Positions 53,368 to 62,709 of a stretch of DNA of 64,000 nt are shown one piece after another; the stretch's first letter is position 1; every line of letters begins with the position of its first letter. The translations under genes were made by a program, and so were the position numbers. Source of the stretch: Microbulbifer elongatus. Its GTDB lineage: Bacteria; Pseudomonadota; Gammaproteobacteria; Pseudomonadales; Cellvibrionaceae. The notes beneath the pieces are model-generated. The model searched no databases, was not told where the DNA came from, and worked only from the letters and a program-made list of their open reading frames with translations. The DNA is taken from the NCBI RefSeq assembly GCF_020524885.1, contig NZ_JAIVKJ010000002.1, positions 992,001-1,056,000 on the forward strand. The letters run 5' to 3'.

Positions 53368-54714
53368 TTACAGCACAGTTTGCGCAAATGCGGCGAGGAT
53401 CAGCAGCGGGCAGACAATTCGCACATACCAGGGCCAGACTGTCCAGAACAGGGTTTTCTCGATGTTCGGGTGACCTTCCTTCAGTTCCATCAACAGCTGG
53501 TCGCGGCGCCAGATCCAGCCAGCGAAGATACACAGGGCCACACCGAGCAGCGGCTGCCCGTATTCGGTGCTGATGGAAATCACCAGGCCGAACAGCGCCT
53601 CGAAATTGAAGATGATCAGCGTGCTGATAGCAAAAATAATCGCGCCGGTCAGCAGGGTTGCGGGCTTGCGCTTCAGGCCAAGGCTTTCGATGGAGAAGGC
53701 CACCGGCACTTCCAGCATGGAGATGGATGAGGTCAGGGAGGCAATCACCATCAGCGCAAAGAAGGCGATGGCCACAAACAGGCCGCTGGTGCCCATGGTG
53801 TCGAACAGCGCAGGCAATACCTGCAGGATCAGCCCAGGCCCGGCGATCAGCTCACCTGCTTCGGAGAAAATCTGGGTACCGGCTTCCTGGGCCACATACA
53901 TGGCGGGCAGGATCAGCAGGCCTGCGGTGAAGGCGATGCCCACGTCGATCAGGGTGACCAGCGCACCCAGGCGCGGCAGGCTTTCTTCCTTGCTGAGGTA
54001 GGAGCCGTAGATCAGCATGGTGCCTACACCCAGAGACAGGGAGAAAAAGGCCTGCCCCATGGCGGAGAGGAGGAGCTCGGGTGACAACTTGCTGAAATCC
54101 GGGATCAGGTAGGCTTCCAGGCCGGTCATGGCTCCGGGCTGGGAGAGCACATAGACGATCAGCATCAGCAGCAGGATGATCAGGGCCGGCATCAGCAGTG
54201 TGGACCAGCGCTCGATACCCTTCTCAACACCACTGGCGATAATCAGCATGGTGAGGCCGCTGAAAATAGCAGTGAAAGTGAAGTTGCGGGTGGTGCTGTC
54301 GCCGGTGAGCCAGGCGGCGGTTTCTGAAGCACCCATAAGAGTGGCGAATGGATCCGCCAGATGGGCGACCATCCAGCCGGCAACAATGGCGTAGAAGCTG
54401 AGGATGAGCGAGGCAACAAAAATACCACCAAAACCTGCAAGGGTACCGATACCACGGCTTACGGGGCCGGTAGAGATGCCGCGCAAGGCCTTAACCATAT
54501 TGCTGCGGGCGTAGCGGCCGATGGAGAGCTCTGCCATCAGCACCGGGTAGGCAAGCATAAACGCCAACACCAGATAGACCACCACAAAGGCGGCGCCGCC
54601 ATTGGTGGCCACATTGGTGGGGAAGCCCCAGATATTGCCGAGACCGACGGCGGAGCCGGCGGCGGCCATCAGGAAGCCGAAGTTGGAGCTGAATTGTCCT
54701 CGCGGTGCACTCAT
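53368..54714 (-). CDS. Sodium-dependent transporter, SNF family (first copy)
   Basis: A 448-residue inner-membrane symporter with about 12 transmembrane segments. The LeuT-type unwound helix 1 is [31 protein letters not shown], followed by GGAAFVVVYLVLAFMLAYPVLMAEL. Members use the sodium gradient to import amino acids or related solutes; the substrate is not evident. The second copy lies at 55331, on the other side of smpB, and is similar in outline (same N-terminal text [21 protein letters not shown]). It may share a transcript with smpB upstream or rlmD downstream. Confidence 0.9.
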   Translation of the reverse strand: MSAPRGQFSSNFGFLMAAAGSAVGLGNIWGFPTNVATNGGAAFVVVYLVLAFMLAYPVLMAELSIGRYARSNMVKALRGISTGPVSRGIGTLAGFGGIFVASLILSFYAIVAGWMVAHLADPFATLMGASETAAWLTGDSTTRNFTFTAIFSGLTMLIIASGVEKGIERWSTLLMPALIILLLMLIVYVLSQPGAMTGLEAYLIPDFSKLSPELLLSAMGQAFFSLSLGVGTMLIYGSYLSKEESLPRLGALVTLIDVGIAFTAGLLILPAMYVAQEAGTQIFSEAGELIAGPGLILQVLPALFDTMGTSGLFVAIAFFALMVIASLTSSISMLEVPVAFSIESLGLKRKPATLLTGAIIFAISTLIIFNFEALFGLVISISTEYGQPLLGVALCIFAGWIWRRDQLLMELKEGHPNIEKTLFWTVWPWYVRIVCPLLILAAFAQTVL

Positions 54715-54754
54715 GGGTAAATCTCGTCGTTATTCTTCTGTGTCGGTTTCCGCA

Positions 54755-54783
54755 GGGCCCGTCTGCAGGCGGGCTCCTACGCG
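54755..54783. repeat. REP-like palindromic element
   Basis: GCCCGTCTGCAGGCGGGC followed by TCCTACGCG; its complement reads GTAGGAGCCCGCC, the pattern of REP/BIME-like repeats of many gammaproteobacteria. It lies in the smpB-transporter gap and could double as a transcription terminator for smpB. Confidence 0.5.
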
Positions 54784-54804
54784 AGGTTGTTTTTGACCTT
54801 TGCG

Positions 54805-55284
54805 TTAACGGTGCTCGGTGCGCATGACCCGCTGCTTCTGGCGGTTCCAGTCGCGCTCCTTCAGGGTCTCGCGCTTGTCGTGGGAGGCTTTACCCTTGGC
54901 CAGCGCAATCTCGCACTTGATCAGGTGTTTCTTCCAGTAAATGGCGGTACATACACAGGCGTAGCCCTTCTGGTTGACCGCGGCCACCAGTTTGGCGATC
55001 TCGCGCTTGTTCAGCAGCAGGCGGCGGGTGCGGTCCGGTTCGGTGACGAAGTGGGTGGAGGCGCTGGGGAGCGGCTGGATCCGCGCACCCAGCAGCCACG
55101 CCTGGCCATCTTTGAACAGGACGTAACTGTCGGTGAGCTGGGCCTTGCCCTCGCGGCAGGACTTTACTTCCCAGCCCTGGAGCTCCATACCCGCCTCAAA
55201 TTTCTCCTCGATAAAATAATCGTGCTTGGCCTTCTTGTTGAGGGCGATCGTGTTTGAGGACGGGGCCTTTTTCTTTTTTGCCAT
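54805..55284 (-). CDS. smpB: SsrA-binding protein
   Basis: A 159-residue tmRNA-binding protein. The OB-fold core includes [35 protein letters not shown], and the tail contains [23 protein letters not shown] with the Lys/Arg-rich helix that mimics the codon-anticodon duplex. It partners the ssrA RNA encoded 3 kb away. In gammaproteobacteria smpB usually faces ratA-rnfH directly; here a transporter gene lies between them. Confidence 0.97.
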   Translation of the reverse strand: MAKKKKAPSSNTIALNKKAKHDYFIEEKFEAGMELQGWEVKSCREGKAQLTDSYVLFKDGQAWLLGARIQPLPSASTHFVTEPDRTRRLLLNKREIAKLVAAVNQKGYACVCTAIYWKKHLIKCEIALAKGKASHDKRETLKERDWNRQKQRVMRTEHR

Positions 55285-55330
55285 GAATACTTCTATGTGC
55301 CTTATAAGGGCGAATGTCTCGTCTTGATGC

Positions 55331-56749
55331 TCAGATAAAGCTCGTACCGAAAAACTTCAGCGCAACCGTGTTGATGAAGATCACCAGCAGGATGGCCGGG
55401 ATGAAGGTACCGAGTGCGAAGTTTACATACTTCTGCGACAGGGAGCCGGCGAAGCCGCTATCTCCCACTGTGAGCTCCTGGTCGAAATTGGCCCGCTTCC
55501 ACTTGTAGATCACGAAGATACACACCAGCAGGCCGTTCAGCGGCAGAATGGTATCGTAAAACAGGATTTCTACCAGATCGAAAAAGGATTTATCGCTGCC
55601 AGCGAGGGTCACAAACTGGGTCAGCCAGTCTGCCATGCCAAATGACATGGCGCAGCAGATGGCGAGAACGAGCTGGACCGCGGCAACGGTGTAGATAGCC
55701 TTCTTGCGGCTCATTCCGCGCTCGTCACGAAGGGTAGCGACGGGCACTTCGATGATGGAAACCAGCGAGGTGAGCGCAGCTACAAATACCAGGAAAAAGA
55801 AGGCAGCGGCGAAAATACTCGCGCCGGTGTAGCCGATGCTGTCCTGCAGGGATAGGAAGATCTTCGGCAGGAACAGGAAGATCATCCCGGCCGAGGAGTC
55901 ACTCAGGGAAGCGGTGTCGATCTGCGGGTTGAAATGGAAAATGCTCGGCAGGATCAGCAGGCCTGCGGTGAAAGCGACCATGGTGTCGGTAAGGGCCACG
56001 GCCTTGGCAGAGCCCGGGATCGAGTCCTGCCTCTTCATATAGGAACCGTAGGTAATCATGATACCCATGCCCAGTGACAGGGAGAAGAAGGCCTGAGACA
56101 TGGCCTTGCTGACCACTTCACCGGTGAGCTTGGAGAAGTCCGGGATCAGGTAATACTTCACGCCCAGAATGGCGTTCTCCTGGGTAAGTACAAACAGCAC
56201 CAGCACCATCAGCATCACAAACAACAGCGGCATCAGTGTTTTGGCCGCGCGCTCAATCCCGTCTTTTACACCCAGCGAGAGTACGCCGTTGATGATGAGC
56301 ATCAGCGCGATCAGGTAAAAGAAGACGGTCTTGGAATTGATGAACTCGCCGAAGTAGGCCTGAGTGGTGAGGGAGGTCAGGTTGCCCTTGAAGACTTCTA
56401 CCAGGTAGCCGAGTACCCAGACGGTGACCACCATATAGAATACGGCGATCATGAATGGCGTGATCAGCGCGAACCAGCCGGGGATGCGCCACAGCCGAGA
56501 GCCGCCAGAAAGCTGCCGGTAAGCACCTACGGGGTCTTTATCGGTTTTGCGGCCGAGCGCCAGCTCCGCCATCATCACCGGCAGGCAGATGAAGAATACG
56601 AAAAGTGCGTATACCAGCAGGAAGGCACCACCACCGCTTTTGGTGGCGGCTACCGGGAAGGAAACCAGGTTGCCAATGCCGACCGCGGAGCCGGCGGCGG
56701 CCAGGATAAAACCGAGACGGGAACCAAAATGTTCTCTAGCTGCGGACAT
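55331..56749 (-). CDS. Sodium-dependent transporter, SNF family (second copy)
   Basis: A 472-residue membrane protein with about 12 segments and the LeuT-like start ([24 protein letters not shown]). It has a distinct C-terminal region (NQ-rich first, then [19 protein letters not shown]). The substrate is unknown. It starts 47 bp upstream of smpB on the same strand and is divergent from ratA. Together with the first copy it brackets smpB, which suggests duplication followed by insertion, or two independent gains. Confidence 0.9.
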   Translation of the reverse strand: MSAAREHFGSRLGFILAAAGSAVGIGNLVSFPVAATKSGGGAFLLVYALFVFFICLPVMMAELALGRKTDKDPVGAYRQLSGGSRLWRIPGWFALITPFMIAVFYMVVTVWVLGYLVEVFKGNLTSLTTQAYFGEFINSKTVFFYLIALMLIINGVLSLGVKDGIERAAKTLMPLLFVMLMVLVLFVLTQENAILGVKYYLIPDFSKLTGEVVSKAMSQAFFSLSLGMGIMITYGSYMKRQDSIPGSAKAVALTDTMVAFTAGLLILPSIFHFNPQIDTASLSDSSAGMIFLFLPKIFLSLQDSIGYTGASIFAAAFFFLVFVAALTSLVSIIEVPVATLRDERGMSRKKAIYTVAAVQLVLAICCAMSFGMADWLTQFVTLAGSDKSFFDLVEILFYDTILPLNGLLVCIFVIYKWKRANFDQELTVGDSGFAGSLSQKYVNFALGTFIPAILLVIFINTVALKFFGTSFI

Positions 56750-57002
56750 AGATTTCTCGCTTGCCTGTTATTCTTGTCGTCTGAAGGGTTGCCGTGGCCT
56801 GCAATCGGCATATAAAGCCGTGAACCTGTTGGGCCGAAAATGCCCAGTACCGCCCGGTTCTGCGGCGCAGCAAAAGGCCGATTGTTGCAGGATTTATCCG
56901 CCTTGAGTAGCGTCGCGAGCGAAATTTGCCCTATGGCACACAGGATAGGCAAGAAACCCGCCCGCGTGGGGCAATCCGTGAGTGATGAGTAAAGTTTGAT
57001 CG

Positions 57003-57443
57003 ATGACAAAAATTGAGCGTAGCGCGCTGGTGATGTACAGCGCAGAGCAGATGTTTGACCTGGTCAACGACGTGGCCAGTTATCCGCAGTTTTTGCCCGG
57101 TTGCCGCGGGGCCGAGATCCTGCACCGGGATGAGGACACCCTGGAAGCGCGGCTGGACCTTGCGCGCGCGGGGATTAGCCAGAGCTTTATTACCCGCAAT
57201 CGCCTATATCGCCCGGAAAGAATGGAGCTGGTGCTGGTGGATGGCCCCTTCAATGAGTTCAGCGGTTGCTGGACCTTCACGCCGCTGGCGGAGAATGCCT
57301 GCAAGGTGATGTTTGCCCTGGAGTTCCGTGCCCAGAACCGTCTACTGGGCGCTGCCGCGGGAAAACTGTTCAGCGGCATTGCCAACCAAATGGTTGACGC
57401 CATGTGCGAGCGGGCCAAGCAGATTTATGGAGAAAATGCATGA
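57003..57443 (+). CDS. ratA: RatA-family START-domain protein
   Basis: A 146-residue protein of the polyketide cyclase/START fold: MYSAEQMFDLVNDVASYPQFLPGCRGAEI, then LYRPERMELVLVDGPF, then LEFRAQNRLLGAAAGKLF. In E. coli RatA was described as a toxin that blocks 70S ribosome assembly; related proteins (Coq10) bind ubiquinone, and the role in most species is open. The gene overlaps rnfH by 4 bases (ATGA), as in the standard ratA-rnfH operon. The cluster with smpB and bamE is classical. Confidence 0.92.
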   Translation: MTKIERSALVMYSAEQMFDLVNDVASYPQFLPGCRGAEILHRDEDTLEARLDLARAGISQSFITRNRLYRPERMELVLVDGPFNEFSGCWTFTPLAENACKVMFALEFRAQNRLLGAAAGKLFSGIANQMVDAMCERAKQIYGENA

Positions 57444-57769
57444 GCAACCAGAAAACCATCGCCGTGGAAGTGGTGTACGCCCTGCCGCACGAGCAGCGCC
57501 TGATGAGCCTGCTGGTGGAGCCCGGCACCACCGCCCTGCAGGCGCTGGAGCTGTCGGGAATCCCCCGTGAGTACCCTGAAGTTGACCCCGCCAATGCGAA
57601 GCTGGGCATCTTTGGCCAGGCTCTGGGCACCAAGGGACTGGCGGTTGCTTCCGAGTATGTGCTGCAGCCGGGAGACCGGGTGGAGGTGTATCGGCCGTTG
57701 ATTGCCGATCCGAAGGAGGCGCGAAAGCAGCGCGCGGAGAAGGCGAAGCGCCAGGCACAGGGCGGATGA
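57440..57769 (+). CDS. rnfH: RnfH family Ubiquitin-like protein
   Basis: About 109 residues from the ATG at 57440, which overlaps the ratA stop (ATGA). The beta-grasp fold is seen in IAVEVVYALPHEQRLMSLLVEPGTTALQALELSG, LGIFGQ and VLQPGDRVEVYRPLIADPKEARKQRAEK. The function is unknown; it belongs to the DUF/UPF0125 (RnfH) group and is coupled to ratA. It converges on bamE. Confidence 0.93.
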   Translation: MSNQKTIAVEVVYALPHEQRLMSLLVEPGTTALQALELSGIPREYPEVDPANAKLGIFGQALGTKGLAVASEYVLQPGDRVEVYRPLIADPKEARKQRAEKAKRQAQGG

Positions 57770-57815
57770 GCCCTGCGCGCTTCTCAAATCACGTGGTCAA
57801 TATTATCGGCGGAGA

Positions 57816-58160
57816 TCAGGGCCAGCCGCTGGGCTGCCAGTCGCCGCTGGTTTCGATCAGCTGGTCGCCGTTGAAATAGACGCTGAAACGCTTCTGGGAC
57901 TCTTCACCCTTGGGGGTGCGGACGCGATTGATATAGTCCCAGCGGTTCGGGTTGAAGGTGTCTTCCAGCAGCGGGGTACCCAGTACAAAGCGCACCTGGC
58001 GACGGGTCATGCCGGGTTTCAGCTGGTCCACCATTTCCTGGGTGACGATATTGCCCTGCTGTACCTGAATGCGGTGTACGCCGGGAAACTTGAACAGGCT
58101 ACAGGCCGTTGCAACACTGCAAAGTGCGGTAATCAGTAGAATTCGTACAACTGATGGCAT
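57816..58160 (-). CDS. bamE: Outer-membrane assembly lipoprotein BamE
   Basis: About 114 residues from the ATG at 58160, with GGAG 6 bases upstream; the ATG 12 bases earlier is inside that ribosome site. The lipobox is ATAC. The SmpA/OmlA domain reads GNIVTQEMVDQLKPGMTRRQVRFVLGTPLLEDTFNPNRWDYI. BamE stabilises the BamABCD machine that inserts outer-membrane beta-barrels. It is divergent from fur, as in many gammaproteobacteria. Confidence 0.95.
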   Translation of the reverse strand: MPSVVRILLITALCSVATACSLFKFPGVHRIQVQQGNIVTQEMVDQLKPGMTRRQVRFVLGTPLLEDTFNPNRWDYINRVRTPKGEESQKRFSVYFNGDQLIETSGDWQPSGWP

Positions 58161-58172
58161 TGAATGCTCCAT

Positions 58173-58582
58173 CTGAATTTTTATTGGGTTCCGTAGTCGG
58201 CTGTTCCCGGTGTCCCGGGGATGTCAGCCATTTTACCGGGGTGCGCATACCCTCGGATCGCCTGAGCACACCATAGACGCTCTGGCCAATGAGTGATAGT
58301 CGTCATTTCGCCGAGATAGTTCCCCGGTGCCCGGCAAATGTCGGCAGCCACGCTCAGAAAATGGATCCAACCCAGCTTGCCCAGCCTTTATGCAACGCCA
58401 CATTGGCTGTTTGTGAGTGGTGGCTCACTTGCTGGCCTTTGGTATTGAGACTGATTGGCCGGATGGGGTTCCTCTATCTTTGCTGGGCGTGGATAATACC
58501 CGAACTGTTCGCCCGCCAACAGGCGGTGCGCGCGAATACGATATAGCGATTACGAGCACACACATCCGGAACCTAATTACCC
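58173..58582. promoter_or_regulatory. Divergent bamE-fur control region (410 bp)
   Basis: No gene is supported; an 85-codon plus-strand frame has no resemblance to a known protein. It must contain the fur and bamE promoters. I could not identify a clear Fur box by eye. Confidence 0.4.
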
Positions 58583-58993
58583 ATGCCGAACGAAAATCAG
58601 GAACTGCGCAAGGCAGGTCTAAAAGTCACTCTTCCGCGAGTGAAAATTCTCCAACTGCTGGAAGGCGCCAGTGAACAGCATCTGAGCGCAGAGGATGTGT
58701 ACAAAATGCTGCTGGATGCCGGAGAGGATGTGGGGCTAGCCACCGTATACCGCGTGTTGACCCAGTTTGAAAGTGCTGGCCTGGTAATGCGCCACAATTT
58801 CGATGGCGGCCACTCGGTGTTTGAGCTGGACCGCGGAGACCACCACGACCACATGGTGTGCACCGATAGCGGCAAGGTAATCGAATTCCACAACGAGCAG
58901 ATCGAAGAGCTGCAGCACCAGATTGCGGAAGAGCACGGTTACGAGCTGACCGGCCACAGCCTGGTGCTTTACGTGAAGAAGAAAGAAGGCTGA
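58583..58993 (+). CDS. fur: Ferric uptake regulator
   Basis: A 136-residue iron-responsive repressor. The winged helix (KVTLPRVKILQLLEGA, LATVYRVLTQFESAGLV) is followed by the metal site HHDHMVCTDSGKVIEF and the dimerisation domain. The His-rich HHDH motif is intact. The second CxxC pair of some Fur proteins is absent: the only Cys visible near the motif is in VCTDSG. The length is normal for Fur from this group. A terminator at 59065 follows. Confidence 0.96.
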   Translation: MPNENQELRKAGLKVTLPRVKILQLLEGASEQHLSAEDVYKMLLDAGEDVGLATVYRVLTQFESAGLVMRHNFDGGHSVFELDRGDHHDHMVCTDSGKVIEFHNEQIEELQHQIAEEHGYELTGHSLVLYVKKKEG

Positions 58994-59064
58994 AGTAAAA
59001 AGAGAGGAGGAGGGGCGAGAGTTAGTCCTTCACCTCAGAACCTTCGCCATTAACCTTCGCGATG

Positions 59065-59092
59065 AAAAAGGGGAGCCGTTGCTCCCCTTTTT
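59065..59092. terminator. Bidirectional terminator between fur and the acyltransferase gene
   Basis: A 12-bp perfect stem (AAAAAGGGGAGC and its complement) with a 4-base loop; T-runs on both strands serve the two converging genes. Confidence 0.85.
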
Positions 59093-59113
59093 GATTCTGG
59101 TAAACCGTGAACG

Positions 59114-59707
59114 TCACACCGGTGGTGTGTAATCGTTCGGGTATCTCCCCACCTTGTTTGCGTAGTATTCACCAAACCGTGCCAGTTCCTTGGCCAAATT
59201 TTCGCCCATCTCCATTACCGGTCCCAGTCCGGCCTCTTTCTTGGCGAAATCGATGAAACCGCAAACCACGGGTACCGCGGCACCGCGCGCAATGTGGTAG
59301 AAGCCGGTTTTCCAGCGCTCGGCTTTGCCTCGGGTGCCTTCCGGCGGAATGCCGATAATCAACTCTTCGCGGGTGTTGTACTGGTTGATGGTGGCATCTA
59401 CCAGGTTGTTCGCCTTGCTGCGGTCGACAGGGATGCCGCCAAACCAGCGCACCACGCCACCGATAGGGAACGGAAACAACTTGTCTTTACCCATCCACTG
59501 CGGGTTCACCTTCAATTTGAGCGCGGCGAGGATAAAGAAGTAGCCGTCCCAGTTGGATGTATGGGGGGCTGCGAGAAGCACGTACTTCTTGAGTTTCAGT
59601 GCGCGCTCATCCGCCACGACTCTCCAGCCGTGCAGTTTGAGCAGCAGGCGTGCCAGCAGGCGCAGGCAGGGCGTCAGGATAGGGGTGTTAAAAATGGTTA
59701 TCTGCAT
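59114..59707 (-). CDS. PlsC-like lysophospholipid acyltransferase
   Basis: A 197-residue membrane-associated acyltransferase. The catalytic H(x4)D motif is HTSNWD (~50-55), the acceptor-site block is IPPEGTRGKAERW (~119-131), and VDRSKANN matches motif II. It would acylate a 1-acyl-glycerol-3-phosphate or a similar lysolipid. The short length and the KKYVLLAAPHTSNWDGY start are of the subgroup annotated as 1-acyl-sn-glycerol-3-phosphate acyltransferase. It is convergent with fur and separated from recN by 243 bp. Confidence 0.85.
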   Translation of the reverse strand: MQITIFNTPILTPCLRLLARLLLKLHGWRVVADERALKLKKYVLLAAPHTSNWDGYFFILAALKLKVNPQWMGKDKLFPFPIGGVVRWFGGIPVDRSKANNLVDATINQYNTREELIIGIPPEGTRGKAERWKTGFYHIARGAAVPVVCGFIDFAKKEAGLGPVMEMGENLAKELARFGEYYANKVGRYPNDYTPPV

Positions 59708-59950
59708 GGTTTGACCGAGTTCTTTGCCCGTTAGTGTAGCCGGATCCTGCAGGTAGCTGCCTCCAGCAAGATTCTTGGGGTCTTGTATATGGGCTTGTGT
59801 ATGGGCTTATATGGTGGCGCGGGAGTATAGAGTGAATTTAACGCCATTTTCAGTCAATTTCGGCCCTGGCGGATGGCCCGGGCCGAATATCTGGGACCGG
59901 CTGGTTCTCGCGGCCCGGGTGCCGGATAGGGGGGGGGCAGCCGGTGAAAA

Positions 59951-61603
59951 TCAGGCCCTGCTCAGCATTTCCTCGGCATGGGCGAGGGATTGCGCGGTGG
60001 CTTCCCCTCCCAGCATACGCGCGATCTCGGAGCTGCGTTCTGCATCCTTCAGCTCCCGCAGGGCCACAAAGGCCGCTTCGCCATCGCTGTGCTTTTCCAC
60101 CAGATACTGGCGGTGGGCACGGGCGGCCACCTGTGCCAGGTGGGTGACGCAGATCACCTGGCCGCGTTCGCCCAGCTGACGCAACAGCTTGCCCACCACA
60201 TCGCCGGTGGCGCCGCCGATGCCCACATCCACCTCGTCAAAGACCAGTGTGGGGGTGCGCGAGGTTTGTGCGGTAATCACCTGGATGGCCAGGCTGACCC
60301 GCGACAGTTCGCCGCCGGAAGCTATCTTGCCCAGTGGTCGCGGGGGCTGGCCCGGGTTGGTGGAAATCAGGATTTCCACTTCTTCCAGTCCGGTGGCTGT
60401 TGGCTTGTCCAGCTCGGTGAGCGCGAGCTCCACGCGCGCGTGAGGCATGGCGAGATCGGCCAGCTGCCCGTTGACTGCCTTGGCGAGCTTGATCGCCGCC
60501 GCCGCACGCAGCTTGCTGAGCTTTGCAGCGCTGTCACGGAAGGTCTGTTCAAGTTTTTCACACTCGCCGGCGAGTTTGTCCAGTGCATCCGGTGCGCCAA
60601 TCTCCTCCAGCTCCTGCTGCCACTGTTGCTGCAACTCTGCCAGCTGATCAGGTTGTACGCGGTGCTTGCGGGCCAGGGAATAGATCGCGGACAGGCGCTC
60701 TTCCACTTCGGCCAGTCGCTCCGGGTCCATTTCAAAGCGGTCGATATACCGCGAAAGGGTGCTGCCGGCCTCGTCGATCTGGATGCGGGCGCTGTCGAGC
60801 ATCTGCGCGACTTCCGCCAGTGCCGGGCTCTGCTCGGGCATGGCGCCGACCAATTGCAGTGCGCGGTGCAGCTGCTCGGCGATATCACCCTCACCACCGT
60901 TCAGCAGTGCCGCCAGCTGGTAGCTGCCGTTCAGAATATCGCCGGCATTGGCCAGCTGGCGTTGCTCGCTTTCCAGGTCTTCCAGTTCGCTGGGCTTGAG
61001 ATCCAGTTGCTCCAATTCTTCTAACTGATATTCCAGCAGGTCGCGCCGGGCCTGGGTTTCCTCGGCACTGTCCGCGAGTTTGCGGTAACGGCGGTACTGG
61101 TCCTGCCAGGTCTTGTAGTGAATGCGTACTTCGGCGCTCTGGCCCTCCGCATGGGCGTATTCATCCAGTAGGCGGCGGTGGGTGTCTCTCTTCAGCAGCG
61201 ACTGGTGTTCGTGCTGGCTGTGGATATCAATCAGCTGCTCGCCCAGGGTGCGCAATTGCATCAGGGTCACCGGCTGGCCGTTGATATAGGCGCGGGAGCG
61301 ACCGTCGGCGCTGATGGTGCGGCGCAGGATCACTTCGCGCCCGGCGTCCATTTCCTGCTCTTCCAGCCAGGCGTGTGCCTCTTTGTGATTGCTGATATCA
61401 AATGTGGCGTGGATATCGGCGCGCTTGGCACCGGCACGCACCAGCTCGCCGTTGCCGCGGTCGCCGAGGGCGAGACCGAGCGCATCGAGGGTGATGGACT
61501 TGCCCGCACCGGTTTCGCCGGTGAGGGTGCTGGTACCGGGGCCGAATTCCAGCTCCAGCTGGTCGACCAGGGTGAACTGACTGATAGACAGGTGCAGCAA
61601 CAT
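59951..61603 (-). CDS. recN: DNA repair protein RecN
   Basis: A 550-residue SMC-like ATPase for double-strand-break repair. Walker A is GETGAGKS (29-36) at the N-terminus, the central ~300 residues are coiled coil (EETQARRDLLEYQLEELEQ, KLEQTFRDSAAKLSK), and the C-terminal head has the signature LSRVSLAIQ and Walker B TLVFDEVDVGIGG. The length and order are those of RecN. It is divergent from grpE, as commonly found in gammaproteobacteria. Confidence 0.96.
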   Translation of the reverse strand: MLLHLSISQFTLVDQLELEFGPGTSTLTGETGAGKSITLDALGLALGDRGNGELVRAGAKRADIHATFDISNHKEAHAWLEEQEMDAGREVILRRTISADGRSRAYINGQPVTLMQLRTLGEQLIDIHSQHEHQSLLKRDTHRRLLDEYAHAEGQSAEVRIHYKTWQDQYRRYRKLADSAEETQARRDLLEYQLEELEQLDLKPSELEDLESEQRQLANAGDILNGSYQLAALLNGGEGDIAEQLHRALQLVGAMPEQSPALAEVAQMLDSARIQIDEAGSTLSRYIDRFEMDPERLAEVEERLSAIYSLARKHRVQPDQLAELQQQWQQELEEIGAPDALDKLAGECEKLEQTFRDSAAKLSKLRAAAAIKLAKAVNGQLADLAMPHARVELALTELDKPTATGLEEVEILISTNPGQPPRPLGKIASGGELSRVSLAIQVITAQTSRTPTLVFDEVDVGIGGATGDVVGKLLRQLGERGQVICVTHLAQVAARAHRQYLVEKHSDGEAAFVALRELKDAERSSEIARMLGGEATAQSLAHAEEMLSRA

Positions 61604-61925
61604 GAGATTATTTTCGTGGCTATCCGAATAGTGGTTGTTTATACAGTATTTGACCGCGCCCTTTCAATCACCCCGGGCGTTGAATGTGCGCAAATCGCAC
61701 TTCGTTGCTCGCTTCGCGCCACACTACCCTGTCCTTTCCGTCCGCTGCCCGCCCCCGTACCGCCCCCTCTGGCGTGCGGCCACTTGAAGTGACTGGTGCA
61801 GCCCCCATATAGCCCTGCATCCCCGGTAACTGCACAGATTACCGCGGGGAACTTTGTTTAAACATCGTTTCAATTATCGATTTGACCAATTGGCAGTAGA
61901 CCGACGGACACAGACGGAGAAAGCA
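61604..61925. promoter_or_regulatory. recN-grpE divergent region (322 bp)
   Basis: It holds the sigma32-like promoter of grpE (61783-61810). I did not find a convincing LexA box for recN by eye. The Pro/Arg-rich open frame across it has no family resemblance. Confidence 0.5.
61783..61810 (+). promoter_or_regulatory. Sigma32 heat-shock promoter of grpE
   Basis: -35 CTTGAAG, 13-bp spacer, -10 CCCCATAT; the sigma32 consensus is CTTGAAA-N13-CCCCATNT. One mismatch. It ends 115 bp before the grpE start. Confidence 0.75.
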
Positions 61926-62531
61926 GTGGCCAAAGAGCGCAGCGAAGAAGATCAAACCGGCGAAAAGGCCGAAATTGAGCAACCCAGCGTGGATGAGCAG
62001 CAGGCCGCCGAGGAGGCTCTCGCGGAAGAGCTGGCCGCCGACCATGAGCATGCTGGTGGGGAAAGTGCACTGGTCGAGGAGATCGGCTCCCTGCATCAGC
62101 AGCTGGCAGAGCACAAAGACATGGTGCTGCGCGCCCAGGCTGAGGTGCAGAATGCCCGTCGCCGCGCCCAGCAGGATGTGGAGAAGGCGCACAAGTTTGG
62201 TGTGGAGAAGCTAATCAAGGATCTGCTGCCGGTTGTGGATAACCTGGAGCGTGCGCTCTCGACCATCGACAGTGGTGACGAAGCGCAGAAAGCGGTAGTG
62301 GAAGGCATTGAGCTGACTCAGAAGTCTTTTATCGACACCCTGACCAAGTCCGGAGTCGAAGTAATTGACCCGGCGGGCGAGCCTTTCGACCCGGAACTGC
62401 ACCAGGCAATGACCCAGGTGCCCAATCCGGATGTGGAGCCGAATACCGTGCTCGACGTCTTCCAGAAAGGCTATCGCCTGAATGGTCGTCTGGTACGCCC
62501 GGCAATGGTCGTGGTCAGCAAAGCGCCCTAG
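61926..62531 (+). CDS. grpE: Nucleotide exchange factor GrpE
   Basis: About 201 residues from a GTG at 61926 with GGAG 6 bases upstream; the longer frame to 61854 is leader. An acidic N-terminal region (EEDQTGEKAEIEQPSVDEQ) and a coiled coil (~45-100) precede the beta-wing domain with LLPVVDNLERAL, EVIDPAGEPFDPELHQAM and VLDVFQKGYRLNGRLVRPAMVVVSK. It releases ADP from DnaK. The gene is followed by dnaK 178 bp downstream. Confidence 0.96.
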   Translation: MAKERSEEDQTGEKAEIEQPSVDEQQAAEEALAEELAADHEHAGGESALVEEIGSLHQQLAEHKDMVLRAQAEVQNARRRAQQDVEKAHKFGVEKLIKDLLPVVDNLERALSTIDSGDEAQKAVVEGIELTQKSFIDTLTKSGVEVIDPAGEPFDPELHQAMTQVPNPDVEPNTVLDVFQKGYRLNGRLVRPAMVVVSKAP

Positions 62532-62607
62532 TTCAGTTTTCCGCGATCAGTGCGTGGCTCTGTTTCGCGAGCGGCACATCCATGTGCCGTCGAATTTAAG
62601 AGTCGCC

Positions 62608-62635
62608 CTTGAAATGTGAACGGCGGCACCAATAT
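62608..62635 (+). promoter_or_regulatory. Sigma32-like promoter of dnaK
   Basis: CTTGAAA, 13-bp spacer, ACCAATAT: a perfect -35 and a -10 with two mismatches to CCCCATNT. It lies 75 bp before the dnaK start. Confidence 0.55.
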
Positions 62636-62709
62636 AAGCAGCAACCGAATTAAACCGCGTAGCGCCAGGCATAGAGCGGGCGTGCGCCGAAAAGTGAGGA
62701 ATCAGATCC

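Noticed and set aside
52040-53473. 477-codon plus-strand frame
   Set aside because: Antisense shadow of rlmD in high-GC DNA; no family resemblance.
58289-58546. 85-codon frame upstream of fur
   Set aside because: No ribosome site and no recognisable protein; it falls in the fur-bamE promoter region.
59978-61024. 348-codon plus-strand frame
   Set aside because: Antisense shadow of recN.
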